This document shows, piece by piece, positions 11,064 to 23,508 of a stretch of 64,000 bases of DNA. The notes under the pieces are model-generated. The model did not search any database. It had not been told where the DNA came from and saw only the letters and a list, made by a program, of their open reading frames with translations. This DNA is from Lantana camara. Its lineage: Eukaryota > Streptophyta > Magnoliopsida > Lamiales > Verbenaceae. How positions within the stretch are numbered: position 1 is the stretch's first letter; every line of letters starts with the position of its first letter. The DNA lies in assembly GCA_037501455.1 (NCBI GenBank), contig CM074856.1, forward strand, positions 99,727,001 through 99,791,000. Direction: 5' to 3'. The translations under genes were made by a program, and so were the position numbers.

Positions 11064-11809
11064 TTTTGTGCATGGAAAAATCCAAGGCTCTGTTTTTCTG
11101 TCTGATTTGTTTTGTTCCGTTTACCCCTCAAACAAACTCTGATTGACCTAATTCTTAAACCAACGGAGAACTCTTGAAGTCTAGAATAACTTCCAATTGG
11201 AATCACGTCATTATCTTTTCTCATTTGTGAGATATAATCAATTATTTTTGGTGTCGCTGCTTTATCAACAAGCTGCAATCATTCAACTTCAAGTTTACGT
11301 CATTTTCTCCTCGCTTTGAACTAGAAAACGAGCCATATAATATTGGAAAGGTCTTTGTGTCTTGTTTCATATCCAACAAACAAAACTCAATTCCAACTTC
11401 TAGAACTCAAGATATTCCAGTTTTCCCTCAGCATGTGCATTTCCTAAAATTGTCCGTTTTTACCAAACTTCACCAAAACCTCTCTTATTGCATTCCTTTC
11501 ACTTCCCTGGCTCCCGTACGTGACTTATATGATATATATACTTGTTTTATTGATAATTATGCTCCTACTTGACATTCCTTAATTGTGATTACATGACATA
11601 TTGATCACGACTTTGCCATGCATCGTAAATGGTTCATGCGGGTCGTGTCTCACGATCACTAGTCCCTTTTTACACAGATTGTCTTTCCGTTGATGAGGAG
11701 CAAGCTCCATAGTTGTATCCTTGATTAATTGTCGACACAGGTGACGTTTAATTACTAGATATATAGAACCCGTACAACTCCTACGTGATGCTTTCGGCCA
11801 AAATATAAA

Positions 11810-11811
<2 letters not shown>

Positions 11812-11870
<59 letters not shown>
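11812..11870. repeat. (TA)n microsatellite
   Basis: About 29 TA units in tandem inside solo LTR S. Confidence 0.98.
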
Positions 11871-11872
<2 letters not shown>

Positions 11873-12873
11873 TTCTCAAAACCTTATGGATTGCAAATGG
11901 TTTATGTGACATTCAACTTATCATGATTGATAGTGTTTTGGTGAGTAAAGCATGTTCACGTTGGGCCCGAGGGTAGTGTATTGAGCCAACCGGGGAGGCA
12001 AGGGCTGACGGGCAACTCTTACACCACCCTCACTCTTTTGGGATCAACTCTAAGTCCACCAGGAGGTTTGGTGGAGGAAGAAATCCCGTACGTAGGAGTC
12101 ATGCTCCTAACGTACATCGTGCATGGATGGTTGGGTCTTGCAAACCCACCATCACCGGAGGGAAAAGGGTTCATGGAACTGCTAATTGTGCACTATAATC
12201 ACTTGCATGATAATTATTGAATTGAAACCTAATTCTTGATTGTTCACTATTGGTGTAAGGTTGGAGAATTGCCCTCACTCACCGGGCCACGGAATGAATT
12301 GATAATGACTATCATGTCAAATGGATTTAGTTGTAATCTCGGGCGGGATCTATTTTATTATCGAACTTATATTGTTTTCTTTATTGAAACCCTACCCAAG
12401 ATTATAACTTGCATGTTAATTGCGCTAATATTTATTTATAAACCCCTCACTCAGTCGTTGGTAGACTGACACAAGAACATTTTCAGGTCTGCGGGTTGCA
12501 TGCTAGGCGGGATCGAGTCAGGTCTTGTTCTTTGGGTCTAGCGATTGTCTTCCTCATTTTCTTGTACATTAATGATGCATATATAGATTGTTACTACTCT
12601 TGGTATCTATGTACTAAGTCCGACTTATTTTGATACGTTTGTGTAAATGTTGGGAAAGATTTTGTTAATGAAGTGAATGTAACTTATGCTTCCGTTTTAT
12701 TATTTATGCATGTTGGTATTAAATGAAGGTTAGTCCCGCCTAGCTAGAGATTTATTTTCTTTTATCACCCGTTCGCTATAGTTTTGGTTCATGTACGGAT
12801 TATCCATTTCGTATGTGGACTGAGCTATAGTGCGGGGGTGTGGCATCTCTACGTATAGGGGTGCTATAATTAG

Positions 12874-13568
12874 GATACCACTCCTGTTTCACGAATTAAG
12901 TTCATAATTAAAATCACACAACTCGGCGAGCACGAGTTTTAAACCACCTAACTCCGTTCATAATCAAAATTGGAATCATAAATCATATGAAAGCATAATT
13001 CAAACATACTTACCTCTACTCCAGGTGATGGAAGAGTGGTACCTACCCTAACCATCGATCATACAGTATGGGTCGTGAGTTTCATGACGCTCATGTCCGA
13101 GGACTCCTTCCCCCCACCAAGCATCCTAGTGGGTTCAGGGTTGATCCTCAAGTGTGGAGACTATGCTAGGGACTACCCGACGGCCCACACCGTCTCGGGT
13201 CTCCTTCGCACTAATCTCCGGGGCCCAGTTCATAATTTATAGTTCATAAATCATAAGTTCATAATTTTTGAAATTTCATAATTTTATGGGCTCATATTCC
13301 AAGGTCCAAAGTTTGCTAGTTCAAAAATCACACACACCAACCCTTTTTCAAAACAAATAAACGAAAATATTACTTACATATACACAAAAGCATTTTTCAA
13401 ACATTTCATAGCAAACGGGCCAATTCCCACAAAATACGTCTCGAACACATATCTAAATACATATATACATACATAGGTCGCATGCGGGCTTAAAACTCAT
13501 TTAGGGTCATAGGTTATAATAACTAAAAGAAAGAAACATCACCTGGTACCAGACAAAGCTGAAGGCAC
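12874..13568 (-). repeat. LTR A, fragment 2
   Basis: This continues LTR A from 10118 after the S insertion. It includes ACCTCCAGGTGATGG-like and TCACCTGGTACC blocks; the latter is the reverse complement of a donor-like GGTGA. It ends at GGCAC, where copia element K inserted. No ORF with recognisable similarity. Confidence 0.75.
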
Positions 13569-14723
13569 TGTTAGGAATAGTGCCCTAGAAAGCCGATTAG
13601 TCATGATCCATTTTGGGACTTACCAAGTATCACAGACAATCTTCGAATAATATACGAATGATTAATATCACAGGCAAACACTTCTTTATATGCTCTTGTT
13701 TGGTATGCGTTTACTTTAGCTGTACATGTATGAGAACTCCCCTAATCCTGATGACTTTAGGACTCTACCATTTAGGTGAAATGGTTCATGAAACGAGCCT
13801 ATTTCACATAAGTCATGATTAGTAAAATACTCCAAGCCGATGAGTCCTACAGACAGTGGGAGTGTCAACGTGACTCCTCTAAGGCTTTCTTGTGGGATCA
13901 CGCCCTTAAGAAGGACCACCTTGTTTCATAGAGGTGCAAAGTGTATAGTTGATACGTGCGTCATACATGAGGGTGCTTACTTCAATAAGTAAGTTCACTA
14001 AGGTGCCCCGTGTGAGAAGATTCCTAAATGGGAAAGGAAGTTTCTATTTCAGGAAATGGAAACTTCCAGATTAGGAAATATCTCACGAGTCATTGATGTG
14101 ATTAATTGATCCTTAGACTTGAGGTTCCATGTCAATTTATGAGTTAACTCTGTAGTCTTTGGTATAAGCTTTAAAGGGTGTCACCTTAGACAACTGATTC
14201 AAGGCTTATGCTGGGGCTGCACAAGTGACTCATAAAAGTGAATGAGAATCAAGAAAGGACCTACACTTGCATATGCAAGGTGATCTCTTATTGTGTAAGT
14301 CATTCATATGCCATATGGAGTCCTTGGCCAAGGCAGTAGATCAAGACATCAAGAAAAGGGTTTCTTGGATTGAGATCAAATGGATATGAAATGCACTTAG
14401 CTTTAAGACAAGATTATTAGGGTTCTGATTATTCCCTTACCCTAGATCTTGGTTGAGAGATAGTAAGTAGGAGGATTGTATCTCACATGAATAAATGACA
14501 TAAAGGTTCTGTCGAATCCGAACATTCCAATTCAGCTAGGGGTTAAACACCTATTGCTAGACTATGGTCGTTTAATCTGTGAACTGATTAATTAATTAGT
14601 GAATAATTAATTAGGGTCACTGCTACTTGAATTGAGAACCTAGAGGGTCACACACAACAACTTGGTTACATGAGTTAAGGCTTGAAAATGATTAAACGAG
14701 TTAATCGGGCCTAGAGGGTTCCA

Positions 14724-14792
14724 CACGTGTGAAACCACACGTGTGAGTCACGTGAGTGGACACGTGTCATTGTGACACGTGTGCCACACGTG
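14724..14792. promoter_or_regulatory. Six CACGTG G-boxes in the K 5' LTR
   Basis: CACGTG occurs at 14724, 14738, 14749, 14761, 14776 and 14787, several extended to ACACGTGT. The block lies about 330-400 bases upstream of the TATA box. G-boxes are bound by plant bZIP and bHLH factors, so this is probably the enhancer part of U3. All six are kept in the 3' LTR. Confidence 0.85.
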
Positions 14793-15117
14793 ATTATTTA
14801 ATTATATATTAAATAACTAATTTGTTAATTATTTAATAGACTTTAGTGTAATTTTGAATTAAAAAGAAAGTCTTATTTTGGAGAAAAATAATCTAGTTAA
14901 TTAATTGTGAATTAATTAATTAGATAAAATAAGTTGTTTATTTTAAATAAATAATGTATAAAATTATCCAAAAATAGTTTGGATATTTTAGCTCTCTTGA
15001 AAGTTGATTTGAATTTGAATTCAAAGTCAAAGTCAAAATTACTTGATGATCAAGTAATAAGAGAGAGGGACCAAATCCTTAGTCCATAAGGACAAGGATT
15101 TTCGGCCACTCCCATCC

Positions 15118-15126
15118 TATATATAG
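15118..15126 (+). promoter_or_regulatory. TATA box of the K 5' LTR
   Basis: TATATATAG lies in CCTATATATAGGGGAGCTC, followed by a pyrimidine-poor leader. The same element is at 22788-22796 in the 3' LTR. Transcription probably starts about 30 bases downstream. Confidence 0.8.
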
Positions 15127-15842
15127 GGGAGCTCGAGCTCCCCTTAGAGCTAATCGAGAATTCTTTTGGTTCATGTGTTGAACACCATCCTTTCTCCAAG
15201 ATAAACGAAACCCTAGGTTAAGCCTAAACACTAACTAGAGAACTAGCATCCTTACTAGTTAGATTGTAGCCAAGTTGGTGGACTATCTCTGGAGAGCTTC
15301 AAGTTAGAAGTTTTGAAGATTCGAGCTTTACCAAAAAGTGGGGATCAAGCAAAATGATCAGAAGGGATGATGAAACGATTCTGAACCCAACAGAAAACGA
15401 GTGAAAAAATCGAACCAAAGAAGATGGCGAAAACCATTCGTCCATATCCTGAAGGATGAATTTTTTTACGAGGGTTTTATAGCTGGCAGATTTCTACTTT
15501 TGCAAAACTGGTTTTCGAAGAGAGTTTCAATCATACCCTTCTCGTTTCATGTTTCTTTCTTTATGTTATATTGTTAAGAACTTCCCTAACATGATTTGAA
15601 TCCAGGTTGGTGTGGATTGTTATCCCTACAATGGATTCTGAAGTAGAAAGAGGTTTCGAGGAACGGGTTGCCATTACGGCATGAAGCGCGTTTGAGGGCG
15701 GCTCAAAACGTGTCAAGAAAGCTACTAACCAAGTGAGTTTCTTGATCTCTACGAATTTGGATACATGATTGTGAGTCCAAGATCCTTTTGTTGGAAAAAT
15801 TTTTAAATTTCCGCTGCTTTTTGATTCCTGTTTTCCAACAAG

Positions 15843-15854
15843 TGGTATCAGAGC
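15843..15854 (+). other. Primer-binding site of element K (initiator tRNA-Met)
   Basis: TGGTATCAGAGC starts two bases after the LTR. Unlike the Ty3 elements here, no GCTCT partner follows to form a hairpin. Confidence 0.95.
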
Positions 15855-17781
15855 TACCTTGTTAAACGTGCTTTTGATTCGTCTCAATTTTACTGAATTT
15901 GGTAGAAATTCTTAGGCTTGATCCGATTGAGTATTTGTAATTGTTTTAGAAAGCCTGAATTACGAAACTGTATTTTTCCTGAAAGTTTCTGAAAACTGTT
16001 TTGTAAAATTCGTTTTAAAAACTGTTTTAGATTTGAAACTTTATAAACTGTTTTTTGGATTTCTTGGATTGTTTTTGCTTTTGAGCGAAAACACGAAACG
16101 AAAAGCCTGGATTACGAACACGCGAAACCCCACCCGCGAAAGCATCGCGCGCCCGGGCTTCGCGCGCCGCCGCCCGCCTGTCCTAGGCGCGCGCAGGCCC
16201 CAGCGCCATCTCCCTCCCGCAACCGTGCGCCGCCCGCCCGCAAGGCTGTCGAGAGGGGCTGCGTGCACTTGTGCACGCGGCACGGCTGCGAGCTCAGCCC
16301 CTTTCGCCTACGGGCCCCGTTTTTCGTAATCCGTTTTCGTACTTCGTGCAATCCAGTCCCGATTTTATTTTTTATAATTTTAAAATTTTATTTTTTGAAT
16401 ATTTATTTTAATTTTTTAATAAAACTTAAAATTGGGATCTTTGAGAAATAGAAACGGTTTATATTTTGGGAAACTACTTCTTTAATAAAATTATTAATTT
16501 TCAGAAATTAATTGGAATTTTATTAGTTTTAGTAAATTGGGATTTATTGAAAACTTTTATAAATAAGACTCGCATCAAGTCGTGTTTTAAGTTATTAGGA
16601 CTTGAAACGGGAATTTTATTTTATTGGCTAAATTTAAATTCTCGCAAAAGCATGTTAGGTGATCATGGGTTTAGACTTATGTATTGTTTTAATTTATGCA
16701 CAAGGATTGCTTAAATTGGGGTTGGAGCCCTATAGTTGCGTTTTTCAATTGAGGTTGGAGCCTTATTTATGTGCGTACTGTTATGTGATTTATTATGTGG
16801 CTTTCCATATTACTGTTTTTGAGGCCGGGGTATGCCCCGTGTATTTGTCTAAGGCCAATATGAAGATTGAGCCTTATTACTTTATGTCTTTTTCTTTTTG
16901 TTGTAATTTGAGAGTAGAGATAGGTGGTGAGGTTTTATTTTCATTTTGGAGACAATGCACCCATGGAGTAAGATGGACCACATTCAAGTAACAAGGTGTC
17001 CATAAGTGAAGACCCCTCAAAATGTTAGGGAGGGGAATCTCAATTATAAAAATGTAATAGAGATAGAGCTCGTATTTTGTTACCGCTTTCCCTTATGTGA
17101 TTTAAACTGTTTATGTGGCATGTATGTTAGAACTTGTGATTGTGGAGTGGCTCCCACATATCACGCATAAGATAGGTAGAACCCATGATCATTACATGTT
17201 AGTATCATGCTAGGACATGTTATCTGTTTATGTGCTTGTTTGAAATGCATTTAAGTTGTACTTGCATTAATCAAGACTAATTAAATTGGATAACATATAT
17301 GTTGGTGTGGTCGAACCGAACAACTCTTCGGTTGATTCGAAAATTCCTATTAAATATTAAGCTCATTTCGAATAATAAGTATTTAATTCGAGATGCAAAT
17401 TTTGAATTAAATTCCTAGCATTCCATCAATAGGTTTTAAGTTTAGTAAGTAAAGCTAGTTATTGTCCGCGAGTCGTGGGATAGCTAGTGGAGCTTATTAG
17501 TTCTTAGTTACCTAATTGATCATTTTAAATGATCAATATTTCGTGGTTAATTTTGGCAAGGGCGATGTCCGCGAGTTGTGGGTCGTTCGAACTAAGTTTT
17601 GATCATGATCTTATGATTGATGGGTCTAGCTTAACCCCTAAGTAAATATGGATGTCGCACGAGTCGTGGGTCCATATTGAAAGATAGGTGATGCAAAACA
17701 ATTACTAAGAGTTCTAAAGGTGTTAGAATTGGTAAGTTGTATCTACCTAGGGTTTTACTTAGAATGTCCGCGAGTCGTGGG
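15855..17781 (+). other. Element K leader: non-coding, with a GC-rich patch and four spaced repeats
   Basis: No conserved protein is visible. Bases about 16127-16312 are very rich in G, C and CpG (GCGCGC, CCGCCGCCCGCC) in an otherwise AT-rich leader. Short frames there are compositional. Between 17463 and 17781 a motif close to TGTCCGCGAGTCGTGGG recurs four times, at 17463, 17566, 17653 and 17765. Confidence 0.7.
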
Positions 17782-19049
17782 TTCGAGGTCAAATGCTTAG
17801 GTTCTTAGTACCCATTGGGAAACGCATTCCTCTTAGATCTTTGGGAATTATAGATCTTTGAAAAATAGTGGGAGCTATATTAGATTAAAGACCTTATCTA
17901 TTGTATATCGTTATAATTCAGCATGCTTACATTTTCTCTGCTTAGCATCTAGGTTGTAGTTCTGTGATTCTCTACAATATGAAATGCAAACCCATTCGTA
18001 TCCATCCTTAAGTCAAAAGAGTTGACTAAGTCCTAACTAACTCTAATTGGCTTCGGACCCTAAAATTCGTTTTAGATTCCGAATAGAGAAAGGTGTTCTC
18101 TAAAGGGCGAAGTTTTCAATTGTGAAAATTCGACCGCGGCCAAAAGAGAAGCAATCTGAGGTTAATGGATTTCTCCAAACCACTTAAGAGCAATTGAACC
18201 ACCTCATAAAAATGTTACAAGGTATAACATTGTGGAATTATTTAATATTCCAAATGAGGAAACAAGTGCACATGAACAAGGTCTAAAGATCTGATTTAAA
18301 GATCTTGTGGTCTCGATCATTAACTGAGAAAAGAGTTCTCAATGCACTGATTGGTTACATTGCTTCCACCATCATTCAAACCCTTTATGCTCAACTAGAA
18401 TGATGCTAATGTAGCATAGTTAATCATTTAGTTGATAATGGTTGAGAACATCCTTAAGAAGGAATAAAAGGTTGTGATGGTTAATTCTTCTTCTAGACTC
18501 ACTAAGTTAAAGGCTTGAAGGCCTAAAGAAGAAGAAACCCTTAAGAGCCCAATGGAGGGGCATGTAAGGGGTACGCCCAAAAGACACTAGAGATCAAATA
18601 GGACGTTTGCTTCTATAGTAGCAAATAAAGACTTTGAAAGGGAACTGCAAAGAGTATGAGTACTCTGAAATGTTACCTCGTTTAGTAATTCTACTAGGAA
18701 TAGAATTCACAAGTCTTGAGCTGATCTGCATAATCTGTTGTGCAAAGACTCAAAGCACTAATATTCTGAACATACAACGAGATAACAAAAGTAAGTGAGA
18801 TGACCAAGCTTCTAATTACTTTGGAACGTTGAGATATAAAAAGATTAGCAAGTCAGACACCGTAGGATCATTCTATGAAAATGAACCTATAGAGTTGACT
18901 TCCTGTGAATTCTATCTTGAGGGAAGCGTTCCTGAATCCCGTTTATAAGAAACGTGGAACGTTCCAAAATTATAGTGGATTTCGATCCATGCTGATGAGT
19001 ATAAGATACTTAATGTAAGCACTAGATACAATCGTCAGTTTAATCATTA
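17782..19049 (+). pseudogene. Decayed gag/protease zone of element K
   Basis: By position this should encode copia Gag and protease. I see only short frames broken by stops and no intact CCHC knuckle or protease motif. Assignment rests on position alone. Confidence 0.4.
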
Positions 19050-19310
19050 TGAATGAATATACTTGTTGAAGTACAAATTCGAAACTTATATGAAATTCTT
19101 AGAATTTCAAAAGGAGGTTAAGAACCGAAGTAGTCATAAGTTATAGGTAAATCGATATGATCGAGATAGCCAATATGATAGCAACTAATTCCTTAGTCAT
19201 CTTAGAGATAATAGGATTATCTCTCAGTAAACTAATTCGAGAACACCTTAGTGTTTCCGAATGAGCGAATGAAACCTAATGCAATATGGTCCATTCCATA
19301 GCAAGCTTTA
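19050..19310 (+). pseudogene. Copia integrase remnant
   Basis: In shifting frames the sequence gives YKFETYMKFLEFQKEVKNR, then HLRDNRIISQ, then a PNERMKPN-like segment. These resemble the copia integrase core stretches around the second catalytic Asp and the Glu region. Stops and frame changes interrupt them, so no enzyme can be made. Confidence 0.7.
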
Positions 19311-20620
19311 CTGACTTATAATCATTCTAGGAATAAACTCCTAGAATATGCAGTTAGAGATTTTGAATTTGCACCTTCCAAAAACAGTCCTTTAGATGCA
19401 CTATGCAATGTGGCACACTAAATTCCCTAATTATTCTTGTCCAAGAATTTAATGGAATCCTCTTAAGTGAAGAGGATAGTGGGAGATAAGCTTGAAACGA
19501 GTTCAAGTTTATACAACAATATAGGATGTCGTTTCTGCGATTCCCTTGGACAAAGGTTGTTTTTCTCAAGGAATGTACCTTTCTTAAGGAATCGTTCCTA
19601 TAGAAGAAGAAAGGCAAGGAAGCAGACCTCAAAGAAATTTGGGGATAAATATCCACGCCACATATAGAAGAAACGAGCCCATCTGATAAAACTTAGCCAA
19701 ATTTTAGAGTATGTACACGTGTGATACCTTTCTCTTAAGACGCGTTTAGAACACGTTCCTAGATAGCCAAGGAATTACTTGAAGAGGAGACACTGTTAGA
19801 TTTGGAATATGAGTAGTGTAAGCAAGCCTTGAAATCCAATATGGATTCCATTTATTCAAACTAAGTTTTGACCTTGGTTTATCTACCTGATAGGATCGAG
19901 CTCCTAGAGCTTCGAGTAAATGAAAGCATTACAACCTTGTTGACGGTTGAAATGCAAAAGTCCATTTGGATTGTGTTTATCACATCCTCGTATTCTGACT
20001 ATGATATATGATAAATGAATATGAGAACTATCTTGTTCAATATGAGATTGAAAGAGACTGAAATAAGGTATTTCTATAAATCTCATATTCAGTGGGAGTA
20101 TGCATAAGGTATGCAAATCCCTAAAGTCAATCTGTGGATTGATAAAGGCTTCTAGGTGTTAGACAATTTGATTCTATAGGATAGTCAAATCGTTTGACAT
20201 AGATGAAAGTCGAATAAGTCTAAAAAAATGTACATATGAAAGTTAGTGATGTAAGAGTCAATTTTGGTTCTTTAGAAGACGATGTCCTTCTCATTAGGAA
20301 TGTCAAGGATAATGTGAATGTTACCAATTCTTGTTTAAGAAACAATTTAACATGAAAGATCTTAGTGATTATCCTAAATTCTCGACATTCGGATCTATAG
20401 AAGATAGATCTAAGAGCATAAATGGATTATCACAAAACGAGTACATAACCACGGTACTAAAAGGGTTTTAGTATGGACAATGCAACATCTCTTTTGAAGA
20501 GTATGTGTCCTAAGATAACTTTAAGAAAGTTAGAATGTCCAAAATCCCTTTAAGTGAAAGGGTGCATAATGTATGAAATGTTATGTACTAGACTTGATAA
20601 GGCGCAACACTAAGCGTAGT
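19311..20620 (+). pseudogene. Copia reverse transcriptase remnant
   Basis: Segments recognisable as copia RT occur in order: QVWTLVYLP near 19865, a KSIWIVFITSSYSDYDI stretch near 19950, a YVDD-like position now reading EDDVLLIRNVK near 20277, FNMKDLSDYPKF near 20348, GLSQNEYITTVLKGF near 20425, and IMYEMLCTRLDKAQ near 20568. They fall in different frames with many stops and some missing stretches. This much damage is more than the LTR divergence predicts. Confidence 0.78.
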
Positions 20621-21221
20621 GGGTCGAATCTAATATGACCTCAGAGAAGGTCATTAGATTTCTGTAAAGGATGTCCTCAGAGTACTTGTTAAGAAATAAG
20701 GATATGTATTAGTTTACAGAGCCCAAAAGATCTTGTTGTTAGAAGGATATTTGATGTAACCGTTCATCAAACATAGATGATTATGAAATCGTTGAAGTGA
20801 TGCAATTTTTGCCTCAATGGCAAAGCAACGTGTTGGAAACATTCAAAGCACGAACATGGCAAAATCTCGACTATTGTAGTTGAGAACTTAGTCGTATTAT
20901 ATAACGTTAAGTTAAGTGTTTGGGTAAGAAACTTCATCTAACTGGTTAGATGAAGTTCCTAGCATGAAACAACTCCTTTATCATATTGTATGATAAAAAG
21001 GATGGTTGCTCAAGTAAGAGAACCAAGACCTCACCAAGAGACTGAACACGTGATTACGAATCACTTTATAAGGAAAATGTGTTTCCTAAGAGATGTGTAA
21101 ACAATAGGGTCACATCAGCAGAGAATATGACAGATCCACTTTGGGAACGCCCAAAGTCAATAGGCTCTTAAAGTGCATCTTGAGAAGATGGAACTTAGAG
21201 TACCTAAATGGCTTTTACGGG
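20621..21221 (+). pseudogene. Copia RNase H remnant
   Basis: Near 20980-21140 broken frames give segments resembling a copia RNase H end: a Y-D-K-D-G-C-S-S-like stretch, EPRPHQETEH, and SAENMTDPLW. The catalytic centre cannot be read in one frame. The region ends at the purine tract. Confidence 0.6.
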
Positions 21222-21233
21222 CAAGTGGGAGAT
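21222..21233 (+). other. Polypurine tract of element K
   Basis: CAAGTGGGAGAT directly precedes TGTTAGG of the 3' LTR; GTGGGAGA is the usual form in plant copia elements. Confidence 0.9.
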
Positions 21234-23503
21234 TGTTAGGAATAGTGCCCTAGAAAGCCGATTAGTCATAATCCATTTTGGGACTTACCTAGTATCACAG
21301 ACAATCTTTGAATAATATACGAATGATTAATATCACAGGCAAACACTTCTTTATATGCTCTTGTTTGGTATGCGTTTACTTTAGCTGTGCATGTATGAGA
21401 ACTCCCCTAATCCTGATGACTTTAGGACTCTACAATTTAGGTGAAATGGTTCATGAAACGAGCCCTATTTCACATAAGTCATGATTAGTAAAATACTCCA
21501 AGCTGATGAGTCCTACAGACAGTGGGAGTGTCAACTTGACTCCTCTAAGGCTTGCTTGTGGGATCACGCCCATAAGAAGGACCACCTTGTTTCATGGAGG
21601 TGCAACGTGTATAGTTGATACATGCGTGATACATGACGGTGCTTACTTCAATAAGTAAGTTCACTGAGGTGCCCCGTGTGAGAAGATTCCTAAATGGGAA
21701 AGGAAGTTTCTATTTCAGGAAATGGAAACTTCCAGATTACGAAATATCTTATGAGTAATTGATGTGATTAATTGATCCTTAGACTTGAGGTTCCATGTCA
21801 ATTTATGAGTTAACTCTGTAGTCTTTGGTATAAGCTTTAAAGGGTGTCGCCTTAGACAACTGATTCAAGGCTTATGCTAGGGCTACACAAGTGACTCATG
21901 AAAGTGAATGAGAATCAAGAAAGGACCTACACTTGCATATGCAAGGTGATCTCTTATTGTGTAAGTCATTCATATGCCATATGGAGTCCTTGGCCAAGGC
22001 AGTAGATCAAGACATCAAGAAAAGGGTTTCTTGGATTGAGATCAAATGGACATGAAATGCACTTAGCTTTAAGACCAGATTATTAGGGTTCTGATTATTC
22101 CCTTACCCTACATCTTGGTTGAGAGATAGTAAGTAGGAGGATTGTATCTCACATGAATCAATGACTTAAAGGTTCTGTCGAATCCGAACACTCCAATTCA
22201 GCTAGGGGTTAAACACCTGTTGCTAGACTATGGTCGTTTAATCTGTGAACTGATTAATTAATTAGTGAATAATTAATTAGGGTCACTGCTACTTGAATTG
22301 AGAACCTAGAGGGGTCACACACAACAACTTGGTTACATGAGTTAAGGCTTGAAAATGATTAAACGAGTTAATCGGGCCTAGAGGGTTCCACACGTGTGAA
22401 ACCACACGTGTGGGTCACGTGAGTGGACACGTGTCATTGTGACACGTGTGCCACACGTGATTATTTAATTATATATTAAATAATTAATTTGTTAATTATT
22501 TAATAGACTTTCGTTTAATTTTGAATTAAAAAGAAAGTCTTATTTTGGAGAAAAATAATCTAGTTAATTAATTGTGAATTAATTAATTAGATAAAATAAG
22601 TTATTTATTTTAAATAAATAAAGTATAAAATTATCCAAAAATAGTTTGGATATTTTAGCTCTCTTGAAAGTTGATTTGAATTTGAATTCATGAAAGTCAA
22701 AGTCAAAATTACTTGATGATCAAGTAATAGGAGAGAGGGACCAAATCCTTAGTCCATAAGGACTAGGATTTTCGGCCACTCCCATCCTATATATAGGGGA
22801 GCTCGAGCTCCCCTTAGAGCTAATCGAGAATTCTTTTGGTTCATGTGTTGAACACCATCCTTTCTCCAAGATAAACGAAACCCTAGGTTAAGCCTAAACA
22901 CTAACTAGAGAACTAGCATCCTTACTAGTTAGATTGTAGCCAAGTTGGTGGACTATCTCTAGAGAGCTTCAAGTTAGAAGTTTTGAAGATTCGAGCTTTA
23001 CCAAAAAGTGGGGATCAAGCAAAACGATCAGAAGGGATGATGTAACGATTCTGAACCCGACGTGAAGCGAATGAAAAAATCGAACCAAAGAAGATGGCGA
23101 AAACCGTTCGTCCATATCCTGAAGGATGAATTTTTTCACGAGGGTTTTGTGACTGGCAGTTTTCTACTTTCGCAAAACTGGTTTTCGAAGGGAGTTTCAA
23201 TCATACGTTTCATGTTTCTTTCTTTATGTTATATTGTTAAGAACTTCCCTAACATGATTTGAATCCAGGTTGGTATGGATTGTTATCCCTACAATGGATT
23301 CTGAAGTAGAAAGAGATTTCGAGGAACGGGTTACCATTACAGCATGAAGCGCGTTTGAGGGCGGCTCAAAACGTGTCAAGAAAGCTACTACCCAAGTGAG
23401 TTTCTTGATCTCTACGAATTTGGATACACGATTGCGAGTCCAAGATCCTTTTGTTGAAAAAATTTTTAAATTTCCGCTGCTTTCTGATTCCTGTTTTCCA
23501 ACA
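21234..23503 (+). repeat. 3' LTR of element K
   Basis: It repeats 13569-15840 with roughly 3-4% differences in the stretch compared. The G-box cluster and TATA box are conserved. It ends CCAACA before GGCAC. Confidence 0.95.
22391..22459. promoter_or_regulatory. Six CACGTG G-boxes in the K 3' LTR
   Basis: All six G-boxes of the 5' LTR block are kept at the same spacing, although the LTRs differ elsewhere. TATA follows at 22788-22796. Confidence 0.85.
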
Positions 23504-23508
23504 GGCAC

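Larger units (their letters stand above)
10119..12868 (+). mobile_element. Solo LTR S (2750 bp) with target duplication ATTAG
   Basis: It starts TGTAACGCCCCGG and ends GTGCTATA. ATTAG flanks it at 10114-10118 and 12869-12873, and no internal domain is present, so it is a solo LTR. It shares blocks with the element 1 LTR (GGGCCCGAGGGTAGTG, GCTAGGCGGG/CCCGCCTAGC, CCCGTTCGCT) but is otherwise diverged. The end TA replaces the usual CA. Donor-like ACAG/GTGACG at 11740/11741 and acceptor-like TTTTCAG ending at 12486 are present. No coding capacity. Confidence 0.92.
13569..15840 (+). repeat. 5' LTR of element K
   Basis: It begins TGTTAGGAATAG and ends TTTTCCAACA, two bases before the primer site. 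About 15 differences from the 3' copy were counted in the first 410 bases. Confidence 0.95.
13569..23503 (+). mobile_element. Element K: Ty1/copia retrotransposon, complete in structure, coding-dead
   Basis: LTRs of 2272 and 2270 bp (TGTTAGG...CCAACA), primer site, purine tract and a flanking duplication GGCAC (13564-13568 and 23504-23508) define a complete insertion of 9935 bp. The internal region still shows copia order, integrase before reverse transcriptase before RNase H, but only as short frame-hopping segments. The long LTRs and the RNase H block would fit an Angela/Tork/TAR-type lineage; this assignment is tentative. It lies in LTR A. Confidence 0.93.

Noticed and set aside
16033..16329. 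Overlapping plus and minus frames in the copia leader
   Set aside because: They arise from the stop-poor CpG-rich patch and show no protein similarity.
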